From positions 310,001-374,000 of the forward strand of contig JAJFKR010000020.1 in assembly GCA_021773095.1 (NCBI GenBank): a DNA stretch of 64,000 nt, written 5' to 3'. Origin of the DNA: Woeseiaceae bacterium. GTDB lineage: Bacteria; Pseudomonadota; Gammaproteobacteria; Steroidobacterales; Woeseiaceae. This document shows positions 9,090 through 18,336 of this stretch, piece after piece. The translations under genes were made by a program, and so were the position numbers. Below the pieces are notes generated by a model that saw nothing but the letters and a program-made list of their open reading frames with translations, did no database searches and had not been told where the DNA came from. The number at the start of each line of letters is the position of its first letter. Positions within the stretch are counted from its first letter, which is position 1.

Positions 9090-10307
9090 TCAGGGTTCGT
9101 CTGACTGAAATGAGCTGAGGTCCCTCTTGATCCAGTCCGGCGCAAATAATCTGGGTACATCGGCACCCGAAAGGAAATCGAGTAATTCGTCTTTGACTTT
9201 CATCGCATCGCGGTAGCCAAGTGCGATGAGTTCACGTGTATACGCTTTTTCGAATAACAGGAAGCTCAGCAACCGGCTCTCGCCTGGGCCCTTGCCGCCA
9301 ATGCCTCGCAGTAAGGCGCGGATGGCGACCGGTAATTCCTGACGGTGTCGAATGGCAATCTCACGCAGATCTTCGCTCGGTACCACCAACATTGTGTCAA
9401 TAGGCCGTACTTTGGCTATCATCCCGCTTCTCTGCGACTCCGGCACCGCGTCGATAAGCTCGTTGATACGCGTAATTCGTTCCAGGTCTGAATACAAACC
9501 GTCCATGAATAGCGTGTCGAGCATGTAGCCGGCTACGTGACCGAAACTGGGAGACGGGCCCGGTCTCGTCGGCTCATGTTCACCAGTCTCGTCCCTAATA
9601 CCAATAACCAGGATCCGGTCCGCCCCCAGGTGCACCGCGGGACTCAGTGGCGTCGCCTGCCGCATCGCACCATCACCATAATATTCATTGCCGATTCTCT
9701 GCGGCGGAAAAATCATGGGTACGGCGATACTGGCCATCACGTGATCGAGATTCAGATCGGTTCGAGCGCCAAGGCGTCGCGTCCGTTTCCAATCACGCAG
9801 GTGGGCCGCGCCTTCGAAAAAGGATTTTGATCGAGCCGACTCGTATCCTGCCGCTGTAACGGCGACTGCCTCCAAAAACCCATCGTCGATGGCCTGCTGG
9901 ATTCGTGGAAAATGTACGTTTCTACTCAGAAGTTCGCGCAGCGGTGCGTTGTCCAATAAAGACCTGGGTGTCCCGACGAGCCAACCACCCAATACCAACG
10001 ATGTCAGCCAGTGCAAACTGCTCTTGATCATGGTCCTGTGATTGGTCTTGTAGACGTGATGACACCGAAAATGGGCCCACACCTGTTCCAGTTCGGCGAC
10101 CGCAGACCGGAACCGCTCGGCTTTCGCCGCCAAAACCACCGAATTCACAGCACCTGCAGAGGTGCCACTGATAATCGGAAACGGATTCGAGCTGGATCTC
10201 GGAAGAATTTCTGCCAAAGCTTTGAGCACACCGACCTGGAATGCACCACGGGCACCGCCCCCGGGCAGCACCAGGGCAGATCGTATCGAACCAGACTGAT
10301 TGGTCAT
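9090..10307 (-). CDS. Patatin-like phospholipase family protein
   Basis: Serine acyl hydrolase using a Ser-Asp dyad. The oxyanion motif GGGARG is at 16-21, the nucleophile Ser50 lies in GTSAG, and Asp212 lies in DGA; all are intact, so it should be active. It has no signal peptide and is probably cytoplasmic or membrane-peripheral. At 405 aa it has a C-terminal extension after the about 260-aa patatin core, as in many bacterial members. The substrate is unknown. It is transcribed divergently from the peroxiredoxin gene and convergently with mgtE. Confidence 0.88.
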   Translation of the reverse strand: MTNQSGSIRSALVLPGGGARGAFQVGVLKALAEILPRSSSNPFPIISGTSAGAVNSVVLAAKAERFRSAVAELEQVWAHFRCHHVYKTNHRTMIKSSLHWLTSLVLGGWLVGTPRSLLDNAPLRELLSRNVHFPRIQQAIDDGFLEAVAVTAAGYESARSKSFFEGAAHLRDWKRTRRLGARTDLNLDHVMASIAVPMIFPPQRIGNEYYGDGAMRQATPLSPAVHLGADRILVIGIRDETGEHEPTRPGPSPSFGHVAGYMLDTLFMDGLYSDLERITRINELIDAVPESQRSGMIAKVRPIDTMLVVPSEDLREIAIRHRQELPVAIRALLRGIGGKGPGESRLLSFLLFEKAYTRELIALGYRDAMKVKDELLDFLSGADVPRLFAPDWIKRDLSSFQSDEP

Positions 10308-10324
10308 AAGCTGTGCCCAAAGAG

Positions 10325-10353
10325 TTACAGATTGGTCTCGAGCAGAGTATTAT
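10325..10353 (+). promoter_or_regulatory. Candidate sigma-70 promoter of the peroxiredoxin gene
   Basis: -35 TTACAG (10325-10330) and -10 TATTAT (10348-10353) are separated by 17 bp. This puts a start near 10360 and gives a leader of about 57 nt before the ATG at 10417. Read from sequence only. Confidence 0.45.
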
Positions 10354-10416
10354 AAAGTCACTCTCGCTGGCGAGACCGCATTCACATTGACAGACTTAAT
10401 GTTACGGACCCGGATC

Positions 10417-10965
10417 ATGAAACGCTCTATAACTGTTGCTCCTTTGGCTCTTGCTGCAATGATCATGTCATTGTCGTTCACATCGGCCGGCTTTGCCGGC
10501 GACCAACCGACTGTCGGAAGCCCGGCACCGGAGTTTGAGCTTGCAGATCAGACGGGGCAGCTGCACTCACTCGAAGACTATCGGAACCAGTGGGTCATTC
10601 TGTATTTCTATCCGAAGGACGGGACACCTGGATGCACAACCGAGGCCTGCGAATTTCGCGATAGCATTTTCGCGTTTCGAGAGCTCAACACGCAGATACT
10701 CGGCGTGAGTCTCGACAATGTCGAATCACATCAGGAATTCGCTGAAAATCATAACCTGCCATTTCCACTGCTGGCCGATACGGAAGGCGAAACCTCAACG
10801 GCCTACGGCGTCAAGACCCGCATGTTCGGAATGACGGTTGCGAAAAGACACACTTTTATCATCGGTCCGGACGGCAAGGTCGCAAAACACTATGACGAGG
10901 TCAAACCAGCCGAACACTCCGCCGAGGTACTCGCGGACCTCAGGCAATTGGGCGCGGGCTCCTAA
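10417..10965 (+). CDS. Exported thiol peroxidase of the BCP/PrxQ family
   Basis: Reduces hydrogen peroxide and organic peroxides through a reactive Cys. Peroxidatic Cys73 and resolving Cys78 form the CTTEAC pair of PrxQ/BCP in the context DGTPGCTTEACEFRD. The ATG at 10417 begins a signal peptide (MKRS, hydrophobic to about residue 24, cleavage near GFAG), so the enzyme is probably periplasmic, which is less common than the cytoplasmic BCP form. The mature size (about 155 aa) matches BCP. Upstream in-frame codons back to 10300 are non-coding leader. Confidence 0.9.
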   Translation: MKRSITVAPLALAAMIMSLSFTSAGFAGDQPTVGSPAPEFELADQTGQLHSLEDYRNQWVILYFYPKDGTPGCTTEACEFRDSIFAFRELNTQILGVSLDNVESHQEFAENHNLPFPLLADTEGETSTAYGVKTRMFGMTVAKRHTFIIGPDGKVAKHYDEVKPAEHSAEVLADLRQLGAGS

Positions 10966-10983
10966 GGGAAGCTTAGCTTCCCT
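10965..10983. terminator. Palindrome between convergent genes
   Basis: A perfect 8-bp inverted repeat AGGGAAGC / GCTTCCCT with a TTA loop. Its edges overlap the stop codon of the peroxiredoxin gene (TAA 10963-10965) and that of the VWA gene (10982-10984 on the minus strand). There is no long U-tract, so termination by it is plausible but not certain. Confidence 0.55.
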
Positions 10984-12157
10984 AGCGCAAGGACTTGATG
11001 CCATCGTCCAGACCGGCAATCGTCAGCGGGTACATACGGTCATCCATCAGCTCTCGTACCAGTTTCACGGACGGCGTGTAATTCCAGCGCGTATTTGGTT
11101 CGGGATTCAGCCATATCGCTTTCGGATAAGTCTTCAATAAGCGTTTCATCCAAACGGCACCCGGCTCTTCGTTCCAATGCTCAACACTGCCGCCAGGATA
11201 GGCAATCTCGTAGGGGCTCATCGTTGCATCGCCGACAAAAATCAATTTGTAATCGGACGCATACTTGTTAGTGATTTCGTGCGTCGGGGTTTTTTCCGCC
11301 TGTCGACGTCGATTATCCTTCCACATGTTTTCATAAATAAAGTTGTGAAAATAGAAGTACTCAAGATGCTTGAACTCGCTTCGCGCAGCGGAAAATGTTT
11401 CCTCACAAATGCGCACGTGATCGTCCATTGAGCCGCCTATATCAAGACACAACAAGACCTTGACCGCATTGTGTCGTTCCGGAACCATGCGGATATCCAG
11501 CATGCCGCCATTTCGTGCCGTTTTGTCGATGGTATCGCTTAGGTCCAACTGGTCGGCAGCACCTTCTCGGGCGAATTTTCGCAGCCGGCGCAATGCGACT
11601 TTGATATTGCGTGTCCCTAGCTCAACAGAATCGTCAAGATTTCGATACTCACGTTTGTCCCAGACCTTTGCTGCGCTTCGATTGCGCGAGCCCTGTTGGC
11701 CGATTCGAACGCCTTCCGGATTGTAGCCGTAGGCCCCGAACGGCGATGTGCCTGCCGTGCCTATCCATTTGCTACCACCTTCGTGGCGCTCATCCTGTTC
11801 ATCAAGCCGTTCCTGCAAAGCTTTCATGAGCTCCTCAAATCCGCCCATGGACTCGATCAGTGCTTTTTCTTCGTCCGATAGCGATAATTCGGCCTGACGC
11901 TGCAGCCATTCTTCCGGAATGTCCTGCATTAAGTCGGCCAGGGAATCATCGACACCTTTAAAATACGCGCCGAATATTCGATCAAAGCGATCGAGATGTG
12001 CCTCGTCCTTTACGAGCGCAGTTCTGGCCAGAAGATAGAAGTCGTCAACGCTTTGGCCGGCAAGCCCGCTCTTCATCGCCTCATGCAATGTCAGCAGCTC
12101 GGTGATCGACGTTTTCATGCCACCATCACGAAGCCTGTAAAAAAACGGAATCAGCAT
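10982..12157 (-). CDS. VWA domain protein, CoxE-like
   Basis: Von Willebrand factor A domain protein of the type that partners MoxR AAA+ ATPases. The VWA domain is in the C-terminal half. Its metal-site motif is DIGGSMD (239-245), with Gly241 where classic MIDAS sites have Ser. The N-terminal half is acidic and helical. At 391 aa it is cytoplasmic with no signal peptide. It lies 18 nt downstream of the MoxR gene on the same strand. Such pairs are thought to act as metal-dependent chaperones or cofactor-insertion machines; the client is unknown here. Confidence 0.88.
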   Translation of the reverse strand: MLIPFFYRLRDGGMKTSITELLTLHEAMKSGLAGQSVDDFYLLARTALVKDEAHLDRFDRIFGAYFKGVDDSLADLMQDIPEEWLQRQAELSLSDEEKALIESMGGFEELMKALQERLDEQDERHEGGSKWIGTAGTSPFGAYGYNPEGVRIGQQGSRNRSAAKVWDKREYRNLDDSVELGTRNIKVALRRLRKFAREGAADQLDLSDTIDKTARNGGMLDIRMVPERHNAVKVLLCLDIGGSMDDHVRICEETFSAARSEFKHLEYFYFHNFIYENMWKDNRRRQAEKTPTHEITNKYASDYKLIFVGDATMSPYEIAYPGGSVEHWNEEPGAVWMKRLLKTYPKAIWLNPEPNTRWNYTPSVKLVRELMDDRMYPLTIAGLDDGIKSLR

Positions 12158-12175
12158 CGCCGGGGCAACATTAGG

Positions 12176-13033
12176 CTATTGCGGGTTGGTGCGCCGATCG
12201 AGGAATACGAGCTGCTCAAACAGGTGCACATCCTGTTCGTTCTTGAGCAGGGCGCCGTACAGGGGCGGGATCGCACTCCGCGCATTTTCACTTCGCAACG
12301 CTTCAAGCGGGATGTCCTCAGCCAGCAGTAGCTTTATCCAGTCCAGCAGTTCGGATGTCGACGGTTTTTTCTTCAGGCCACGCACTTCGCGCACCTTGTA
12401 AAATGCATTCAAAGCCTCGCTGAGCAAGTCCTTTTTGAGCTTGGGGAAATGCACATCGACGATTTGTGCCATCGTGTCCTGATCAGGAAATTTGATGTAA
12501 TGAAAGAAGCAGCGGCGCAAGAATGCATCGGGCAATTCTTTCTCGTTATTGCTGGTGATTACTATGATCGGACGATGCCGGGCGGATATGAGTTCCTTCG
12601 TCTCATATACATAAAATTCCATGCGATCGAGTTCTTGTAACAGATCGTTTGGAAATTCGATATCTGCCTTGTCAATCTCGTCGATCAGCAGAACGGGCTG
12701 CTCTTCGGCTGCGAATGCCTCCCAAATCTTGCCGGGCATGATGTAGTTCGAAATGTCATGAACCTTGTCGTCGCCGAGCTGTGAATCCCGGAGTCTGGCC
12801 ACAGCGTCATACTCATACAGGCCTTGCTGCGCCTTGGTGGTGGACTTGATATGCCACTCATAGAGCGGCTTACCCAATGACTCGGCGACTTCAATTGCGA
12901 GCTGCGTCTTGCCCGTTCCGGGCTCGCCTTTAATAAGAATAGGACGCTCGAGCGTTACGGCGGCATTCACGGCCATACTCAAGTCGTCTGTCGCTATATA
13001 GGAACTGGTCCCTGTAAATCTGGAATCTGCCAT
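12176..13033 (-). CDS. MoxR-family AAA+ ATPase
   Basis: AAA+ ATPase of the MoxR/RavA clade. The Walker A is GEPGTGKT (36-43), the Walker B VLLIDEIDKAD, sensor 1 lies in IVITSNNEKELPDAF, and an arginine finger candidate is in LRRCFFHYI. It is 285 aa with no extra domain. It is read just before the VWA gene (18-nt gap), the usual MoxR-VWA arrangement. It starts 31 nt after the penicillin-acylase gene on the same strand and may be co-transcribed with pyk and that gene, though a functional link to either is unproven. Confidence 0.92.
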   Translation of the reverse strand: MADSRFTGTSSYIATDDLSMAVNAAVTLERPILIKGEPGTGKTQLAIEVAESLGKPLYEWHIKSTTKAQQGLYEYDAVARLRDSQLGDDKVHDISNYIMPGKIWEAFAAEEQPVLLIDEIDKADIEFPNDLLQELDRMEFYVYETKELISARHRPIIVITSNNEKELPDAFLRRCFFHYIKFPDQDTMAQIVDVHFPKLKKDLLSEALNAFYKVREVRGLKKKPSTSELLDWIKLLLAEDIPLEALRSENARSAIPPLYGALLKNEQDVHLFEQLVFLDRRTNPQ

Positions 13034-13064
13034 TTACCTGTCCGTTCAGTGTTTGTATGCCATC

Positions 13065-15437
13065 TTACCGCCTGTCCGGGCTTAGCGTCAGTGTATGTTC
13101 CGCCATTCCTGGCAAGAATGCGCTTGGCAGGCCGTTGACCCAGTCCGAGTGTCCCGCATCGTAGTATGGAGATAGAGGATGACCGCTCGCGCCGGTCGGC
13201 ATGTGAAAAATGCCGTGCGCCTCATCACCGGGCGCGACCGAAAAGCGTTCGGAAGCTCCAAATGCCGGGCCCTGTGCTTTCGGCATATCAAGGTCGCCGT
13301 TGAGCGGTTCTGTCGGCATATCCAGATATCCGCCCAGAATCGGAATACTTCCACTCAGCGGATGACGAATAGTCGCGGTGTTGATCTCGCCCCAATTGCG
13401 AGATGACAGCGGGCCTTCGAAGCTTCCACGGAAATAATCCATATTTTGTTGTACGGCTGCGAGCAGGAACTCCTCCCAGTCAGCATAACCCGCCGGTAGC
13501 ATATGGATCGGGCGATCGGTGACCAGCGCCCACAATGGCGCCTCGAATTGATTGCTGATTCTCAATGAAACGTCATCACCGTATTCGGCCCGCACGGGTG
13601 CCATCAACGCATAAAACACTCGCCGCTTTACTTCGAGTCGAAACGCTCGCACCAATCGATAACCTACCGACTCCGGTGCCGCGCGCGGAATCCAGTCCCG
13701 TACCAGTTGCCGGTATCCGGCCAGCTCCGCCGCTTCTGTCACAACCTCGTCACTCAGTGTTTCGAGCAACAATTCTCGCCAGGGCATCAGAAACAGGGCA
13801 CGATCATCGTACTGAATATTCAGCATATCGGCAGGCGTGAAAATTTCTTTTTCGAACAGTCCGTCCCTGATTTGCCGCGCTCTGGCTCCAAGATCGTAGC
13901 CGCCGTCACCAACAACCCGCAGCGCTTCTGCATCGGTGACTCGCGCGTTGGCCGTCCAGATACGACCGCTCTCCGGATTGACGACTCGTGGGTAGTCGCC
14001 GGCGTCAATCCAGCCCAGCCAACCCTGTTCATGGCTCCAGTCCGCCGGCAACATCGCATTGAATTTGGATTTCTTCGGTATTTTTCCAGCGATGGTCCAG
14101 GCGATATTACCGTCGGCATCACCGGTCACGAAATTCTGTGGCGGCATGCCCATGGTATTCGCGATATCGAGCGCCACGGAAATGGATGCAGCGGATTCAA
14201 GCTCCATCATCTGTAGATTGACGGCTTCGAGCTTGTGGGCGATCCAGCTTACGGCAACCTCTCCATTCGGGTATTCGACATCGTCGAGCACCGGCCCCCA
14301 AATCGTTTCCCGAATCTCGTACTCGTACGGCTCATCATCTTTGATGCCGATCAGCTCTTTGTGAATCTCGAACGGCAGATCACCGTCCAGCGTGGCATAG
14401 GTGCCCACACTTGCACCAGGGGTCAGCACGACCGCATCAGTAAAGTCACCGTAGCTGTTGGTGAACCCCCAGGCTATGTGTGTGTTGCTGCCGGCGATTA
14501 CAAATGGCGCACCAGGAATTGTGACACCAGTGACTTCGCGGGGCTTCGCACCGTCGACAACCAATCGGGCGCGATAGTAAATATTCGGTGCGTTGAGTCC
14601 GAGGTGCATATCGTTCGAAACAATCGCCCTACCGCTCTCGGTGTGCGCGCCGGAAACGGCCCAGTTGTTGCTGCCTCGCAACGGATAACGTCCTCTCTCA
14701 TTCGCCGGCGGCGCGGTATCTTTGACCGAGCGTAAAGAAACAACGTCGACCGAAGGAATAGCAAGCGTATCGCGGGGCTCTCCCATTAACGGCGCATCCC
14801 ATGGCGTGCCACCCGGATACATAAAGGCATACAGCTCTTCAGGCAACACGCTGTGCGCGAAGCCGCGCTGCACTTCTTTGCGCGCACGCGAATCATTGAG
14901 GTCCACAAACATCGCGTAGACCACAAGAATTGAATCCTCCGGTTGCCAGGGCAAAGGCTCAACGCCGAGGACAAAGTACTCAAACGGATTGGCACGCAGC
15001 GACTCACGCCCCGCATTAACGCCATCGGCGTAACGCTGCAACACTTCTTGGTCCGTATCTGATGCCGCCATCATCACGGCCTTCGCGCGAGTGCGAAAAC
15101 GATGGAATCGATAAGATTTATCGGACTTGAGCGCTACGGGGCCCACGATTTCGGAAAGTTCACCGGCGGATTTACGGCGAATCAGATCCATTTGAAAATA
15201 GCGATCCTGACCGTGCGCAAATCCTGTCGCGAATGCCAGGTCCGGACGATTGCTTGCGGTGATAACCGGAATTCCCGCAGTGTCCCGCTCGATGGTCGCA
15301 ACGGCCGCCAGTCCCGACACTACTATTTCACCGTCCAAATCGGGAAGGCTTGCCCGCAGGCCCAGCCATCCCAGCAGAACAAACAATGAAATCAAGGATA
15401 TTGCACCGCCGAACAGGCGCCAGATAATTTTTTTCAT
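13065..15437 (-). CDS. Penicillin acylase family protein (Ntn hydrolase)
   Basis: Self-processing N-terminal-nucleophile amidohydrolase acting on N-acyl compounds such as beta-lactams or acyl-homoserine lactones. At 790 aa it has an N-terminal membrane segment or signal (about 5-28), then the alpha chain, a spacer, and the beta chain starting at the nucleophile Ser256 in RGSNNWAVSG, the diagnostic autocleavage site. Exported to the periplasm by inference. The start overlaps the pyruvate kinase stop by 4 nt (ATGA), so it is translationally coupled to a glycolytic gene with no obvious biochemical link. The acyl substrate is not predictable. Confidence 0.92.
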   Translation of the reverse strand: MKKIIWRLFGGAISLISLFVLLGWLGLRASLPDLDGEIVVSGLAAVATIERDTAGIPVITASNRPDLAFATGFAHGQDRYFQMDLIRRKSAGELSEIVGPVALKSDKSYRFHRFRTRAKAVMMAASDTDQEVLQRYADGVNAGRESLRANPFEYFVLGVEPLPWQPEDSILVVYAMFVDLNDSRARKEVQRGFAHSVLPEELYAFMYPGGTPWDAPLMGEPRDTLAIPSVDVVSLRSVKDTAPPANERGRYPLRGSNNWAVSGAHTESGRAIVSNDMHLGLNAPNIYYRARLVVDGAKPREVTGVTIPGAPFVIAGSNTHIAWGFTNSYGDFTDAVVLTPGASVGTYATLDGDLPFEIHKELIGIKDDEPYEYEIRETIWGPVLDDVEYPNGEVAVSWIAHKLEAVNLQMMELESAASISVALDIANTMGMPPQNFVTGDADGNIAWTIAGKIPKKSKFNAMLPADWSHEQGWLGWIDAGDYPRVVNPESGRIWTANARVTDAEALRVVGDGGYDLGARARQIRDGLFEKEIFTPADMLNIQYDDRALFLMPWRELLLETLSDEVVTEAAELAGYRQLVRDWIPRAAPESVGYRLVRAFRLEVKRRVFYALMAPVRAEYGDDVSLRISNQFEAPLWALVTDRPIHMLPAGYADWEEFLLAAVQQNMDYFRGSFEGPLSSRNWGEINTATIRHPLSGSIPILGGYLDMPTEPLNGDLDMPKAQGPAFGASERFSVAPGDEAHGIFHMPTGASGHPLSPYYDAGHSDWVNGLPSAFLPGMAEHTLTLSPDRR

Positions 15438-16870
15438 TGGCTGGATCTTATTTTTATTACCGTCATCGAATTGGTGCTGCCGGAGATGCCGTCTAGATCG
15501 CCTTTGGTGAGCAGCGCCAGATCGCCGACCTGCACAAGGTTATTAGCGAGCAGCGCATCGAAAATATCCTGATACAGTCCTCGCGGGTTATCAACATCTA
15601 TCTCGAACATCACCGGATAAACACCGCGATACATCGCGACACGACGACTGGTCGCCACATGCGGTGTAAATGCGTAGATCGGGATGTCCGAGCGAATTCG
15701 TGACATCCAGCGGGTCGTCGATCCGGATTCTGTCAACGCGATTATTGCCCTGACCGACATATGATTAGCCGTGTACATCGTCGCCATAGCAATCGCCTCG
15801 TCAACGAGATCGAAATGATCATCCATTCGGTGGCTTGTTCGGCTGACGGGTAGCGGATATTTTTCCGCCCCGATGGCAACTTCGGACATCGCATTGACGG
15901 CGGCGACCGGATACGCGCCGACAGCGGTCTCGCCGGATAGCATTACCGCATCGGTACCGTCCATAACGGCATTGGATACATCGGAGACTTCTGCACGAGT
16001 CGGAATCGGGTTATGAATCATCGATTCCATCATCTGCGTCGCCGTGATGACGATTTTGTGGGCCTTGCGTGTCTTGCGAATCAGTTTCTTCTGAATGCCG
16101 GTCAGCTCGGCGTAACCCATTTCGACACCCAGATCCCCGCGTGCAACCATCACCACGTCGGCGGCCTCAACAATGGAATCAATATTCGCCACGGCCTCGG
16201 CACGTTCGACTTTGGCAACAATCAAACCGTGCCCGCCCGCCGCCTGCAGCAATTCGCGTGCCTCGTTAACATCATCACCGTTGCGCACGAACGACACAGC
16301 GAGAAAATCCAGCTTCATCTCTGCTGCGAGCTTGATATTTTCCTTGTCGATATCAGTAAGCGCTGCTGCCGACAATCCACCACCTTTCAGGTTTATGCCT
16401 TTGTGATCAGACAATATGCCGCCGTGCACTACCGTGGTTTGAATCCGGGTCCCCTCAATGCTGTCGACTTCGAGCGTAATCAGGCCATCATTCAGCAGCA
16501 GGATATCGCCGGCGACCACATCTTCATGCAAGGTATCCAGCGCCACGCTGACGCCATTTTGATCGCCGTCGGTGTCACCCAGCGTGCTATCCAGAAAAAA
16601 ATTGTCGCCGTCGGCCAGCGCGACGCTGTGATCAGTAAAGCAGCGAATTCGGATTTTTGGGCCCTGAAGATCGCCCATAACGCCCACTTCGCGGCCACAG
16701 GACTCGGCCGCTTTCCGCAGCAGTTCGGCCCGGCGCTTATGTTCGGCAGCGTTACCGTGAGAAAAATTCAGTCTCGCAACATCAAGACCCGCCTTGATCA
16801 TATTGCACAACGTTTCTATGTCGTCCGAGGCCGGGCCCAGCGTCGCGACAATCTTTGTTCTTCTTTGCAT
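15434..16870 (-). CDS. pyk: Pyruvate kinase
   Basis: Converts phosphoenolpyruvate and ADP to pyruvate and ATP, the last step of glycolysis. At 478 aa it has the N-terminal TLGPAS and LNFSHG, the metal-binding MVARGDLGVE, the catalytic region ITATQMMESM and MLSGETAVGAYP. The C-terminal allosteric domain is complete, and the length matches E. coli PykA (480). It is in line with pgk-gap-tkt but separated from pgk by an oppositely oriented phoX-like gene. No fba gene follows in this window. Confidence 0.97.
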   Translation of the reverse strand: MQRRTKIVATLGPASDDIETLCNMIKAGLDVARLNFSHGNAAEHKRRAELLRKAAESCGREVGVMGDLQGPKIRIRCFTDHSVALADGDNFFLDSTLGDTDGDQNGVSVALDTLHEDVVAGDILLLNDGLITLEVDSIEGTRIQTTVVHGGILSDHKGINLKGGGLSAAALTDIDKENIKLAAEMKLDFLAVSFVRNGDDVNEARELLQAAGGHGLIVAKVERAEAVANIDSIVEAADVVMVARGDLGVEMGYAELTGIQKKLIRKTRKAHKIVITATQMMESMIHNPIPTRAEVSDVSNAVMDGTDAVMLSGETAVGAYPVAAVNAMSEVAIGAEKYPLPVSRTSHRMDDHFDLVDEAIAMATMYTANHMSVRAIIALTESGSTTRWMSRIRSDIPIYAFTPHVATSRRVAMYRGVYPVMFEIDVDNPRGLYQDIFDALLANNLVQVGDLALLTKGDLDGISGSTNSMTVIKIRSSQ

Positions 16871-16950
16871 GCGCGCGATTATTGCACAGCTTGGCGAATG
16901 TGGTCGTTACGATTGTGCGAACGAGCCGCGATTGGGTAACATGTGTGCCA

Positions 16951-18336
16951 ATGACAATGATCGATCGACGGCGTTTTCTCCAGAGTATCGTCGCTGCGGC
17001 AGCAGCACCGGTAGCAGCTCCATCGTGCGCTGCCAGCCAATCGAAATTCGCGTCCTTGCGTTCGGACCCGGAGCGGATTCTGGACCTCCCCGGTGGTTTC
17101 ACATACAAAATCGTTTCGCGTGTCGGCACAGCGATGAGCGACGGCCTGTTTGTTCCCGGCGCGCATGATGGGATGGCCGCATTTGCCGGAGAGAATGGCC
17201 GCATTCGTCTTGTCTGCAACCATGAGAACTGGCCGCTGCGGTCCGAGGGCAGCGCCTTCGGCGATCGCTATGCTTCACTTCCGGAAGACTTCAAGAACCG
17301 CCTTTATGATCGTGGTGCCGATCAGAGTCCCGGTTTGGGAGGTACAACGACAACGATATACGACCCGGCAACCGGATCCACGGAGCGCCAGTTTTTGAGC
17401 CTGGGCGGTACCGAGGTCAATTGCAGTGGCGGGCCGACACCCTGGGGAAGCTGGCTATCGTGCGAGGAATCCTTTGCCTTTCCCGGCACACAGCGATATT
17501 TCGGCCGATCGCGTATGGTTACCCGCGACCGGTCACACGGCTTCCTTTTTGACGTTCCCGCGGCGGCCGACAAGATGACGAAAGCGGAACCACTGGTCGC
17601 GATGGGGCAGTTCATGCATGAAGCGGCCGCTGTTCATGAACCGAGCGGTATTGTGTACATGACGGAAGACCGCTACTACAGCCTGTTCTACCGATTCATA
17701 CCCGATGTCCCGGAAAAACTGATAGAGGGTGGCAAGCTGCAAGCACTTGCAATCGCCGGGCAGCCGAGGCTGGTTACAAATAACTGGGGAAACAACCGAA
17801 CCGTCAATTTAAATGAGCCCCTGCCGGTCGAATGGCTCGACGTTCTCTCGGCCGAGGATTTGGGTGGCGATTATATTCGTTTGTTCGGAGCAAAAAACGG
17901 TGCGGCTACGTTTTCAAGGGGTGAGGGCCTGTGCATCGCCGGCGACCGCTTCGCTTTTACTTGCACATACGGTGGCCCGGCACAATTGGGCCAGGTATTC
18001 ACCTACAAGCCGAGTCCCTTTGAGGGCACCACTGAGGAAAACCAAAGCCGTGGCGAGCTGACGCTGATCGCGGAGGCGAATGAACACTCTTTGCTGCATA
18101 ACGCGGACAACCTGACGATGGCACCCTGGGGTGATTTGATCGTCTGTGAAGACGCTGGCAATCATTGTGGCCTCGTCGGCATCCGTCCGGACGGGAGCCA
18201 GTACGCGATTGCCGACAACGCCTACACGACATCGGAATTAGCCGGTGTGTGCTTTTCACCCGATGGGGAAACGTTGTTTGTTAATATTCAGTGGCCGGGA
18301 TTGACATTGGCCATCACCGGGCCGTGGCCAACTTAA
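16951..18336 (+). CDS. PhoX-like (DUF839) Tat-exported protein
   Basis: Member of the PhoX/DUF839 beta-propeller phosphatase family. The ATG at 16951 (another at 16957) leads to the twin-arginine motif DRRRFLQSI and a hydrophobic stretch with AxA-type cleavage near residues 25-30, so it should be folded in the cytoplasm and exported by Tat. Typical blocks are [17 protein letters not shown] and [20 protein letters not shown], and the C-terminal [19 protein letters not shown]. At 461 aa it is shorter than classical PhoX, so phosphatase activity is likely but unproven. It lies divergent from pyk and convergent with pgk (4-nt overlap). Confidence 0.85.
   Translation: MTMIDRRRFLQSIVAAAAAPVAAPSCAASQSKFASLRSDPERILDLPGGFTYKIVSRVGTAMSDGLFVPGAHDGMAAFAGENGRIRLVCNHENWPLRSEGSAFGDRYASLPEDFKNRLYDRGADQSPGLGGTTTTIYDPATGSTERQFLSLGGTEVNCSGGPTPWGSWLSCEESFAFPGTQRYFGRSRMVTRDRSHGFLFDVPAAADKMTKAEPLVAMGQFMHEAAAVHEPSGIVYMTEDRYYSLFYRFIPDVPEKLIEGGKLQALAIAGQPRLVTNNWGNNRTVNLNEPLPVEWLDVLSAEDLGGDYIRLFGAKNGAATFSRGEGLCIAGDRFAFTCTYGGPAQLGQVFTYKPSPFEGTTEENQSRGELTLIAEANEHSLLHNADNLTMAPWGDLIVCEDAGNHCGLVGIRPDGSQYAIADNAYTTSELAGVCFSPDGETLFVNIQWPGLTLAITGPWPT

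Noticed and set aside
16013..16939. 308-aa open frame on the + strand across pyruvate kinase
   Set aside because: Antisense shadow of pyk; no family motif, and pyk on the minus strand is complete.
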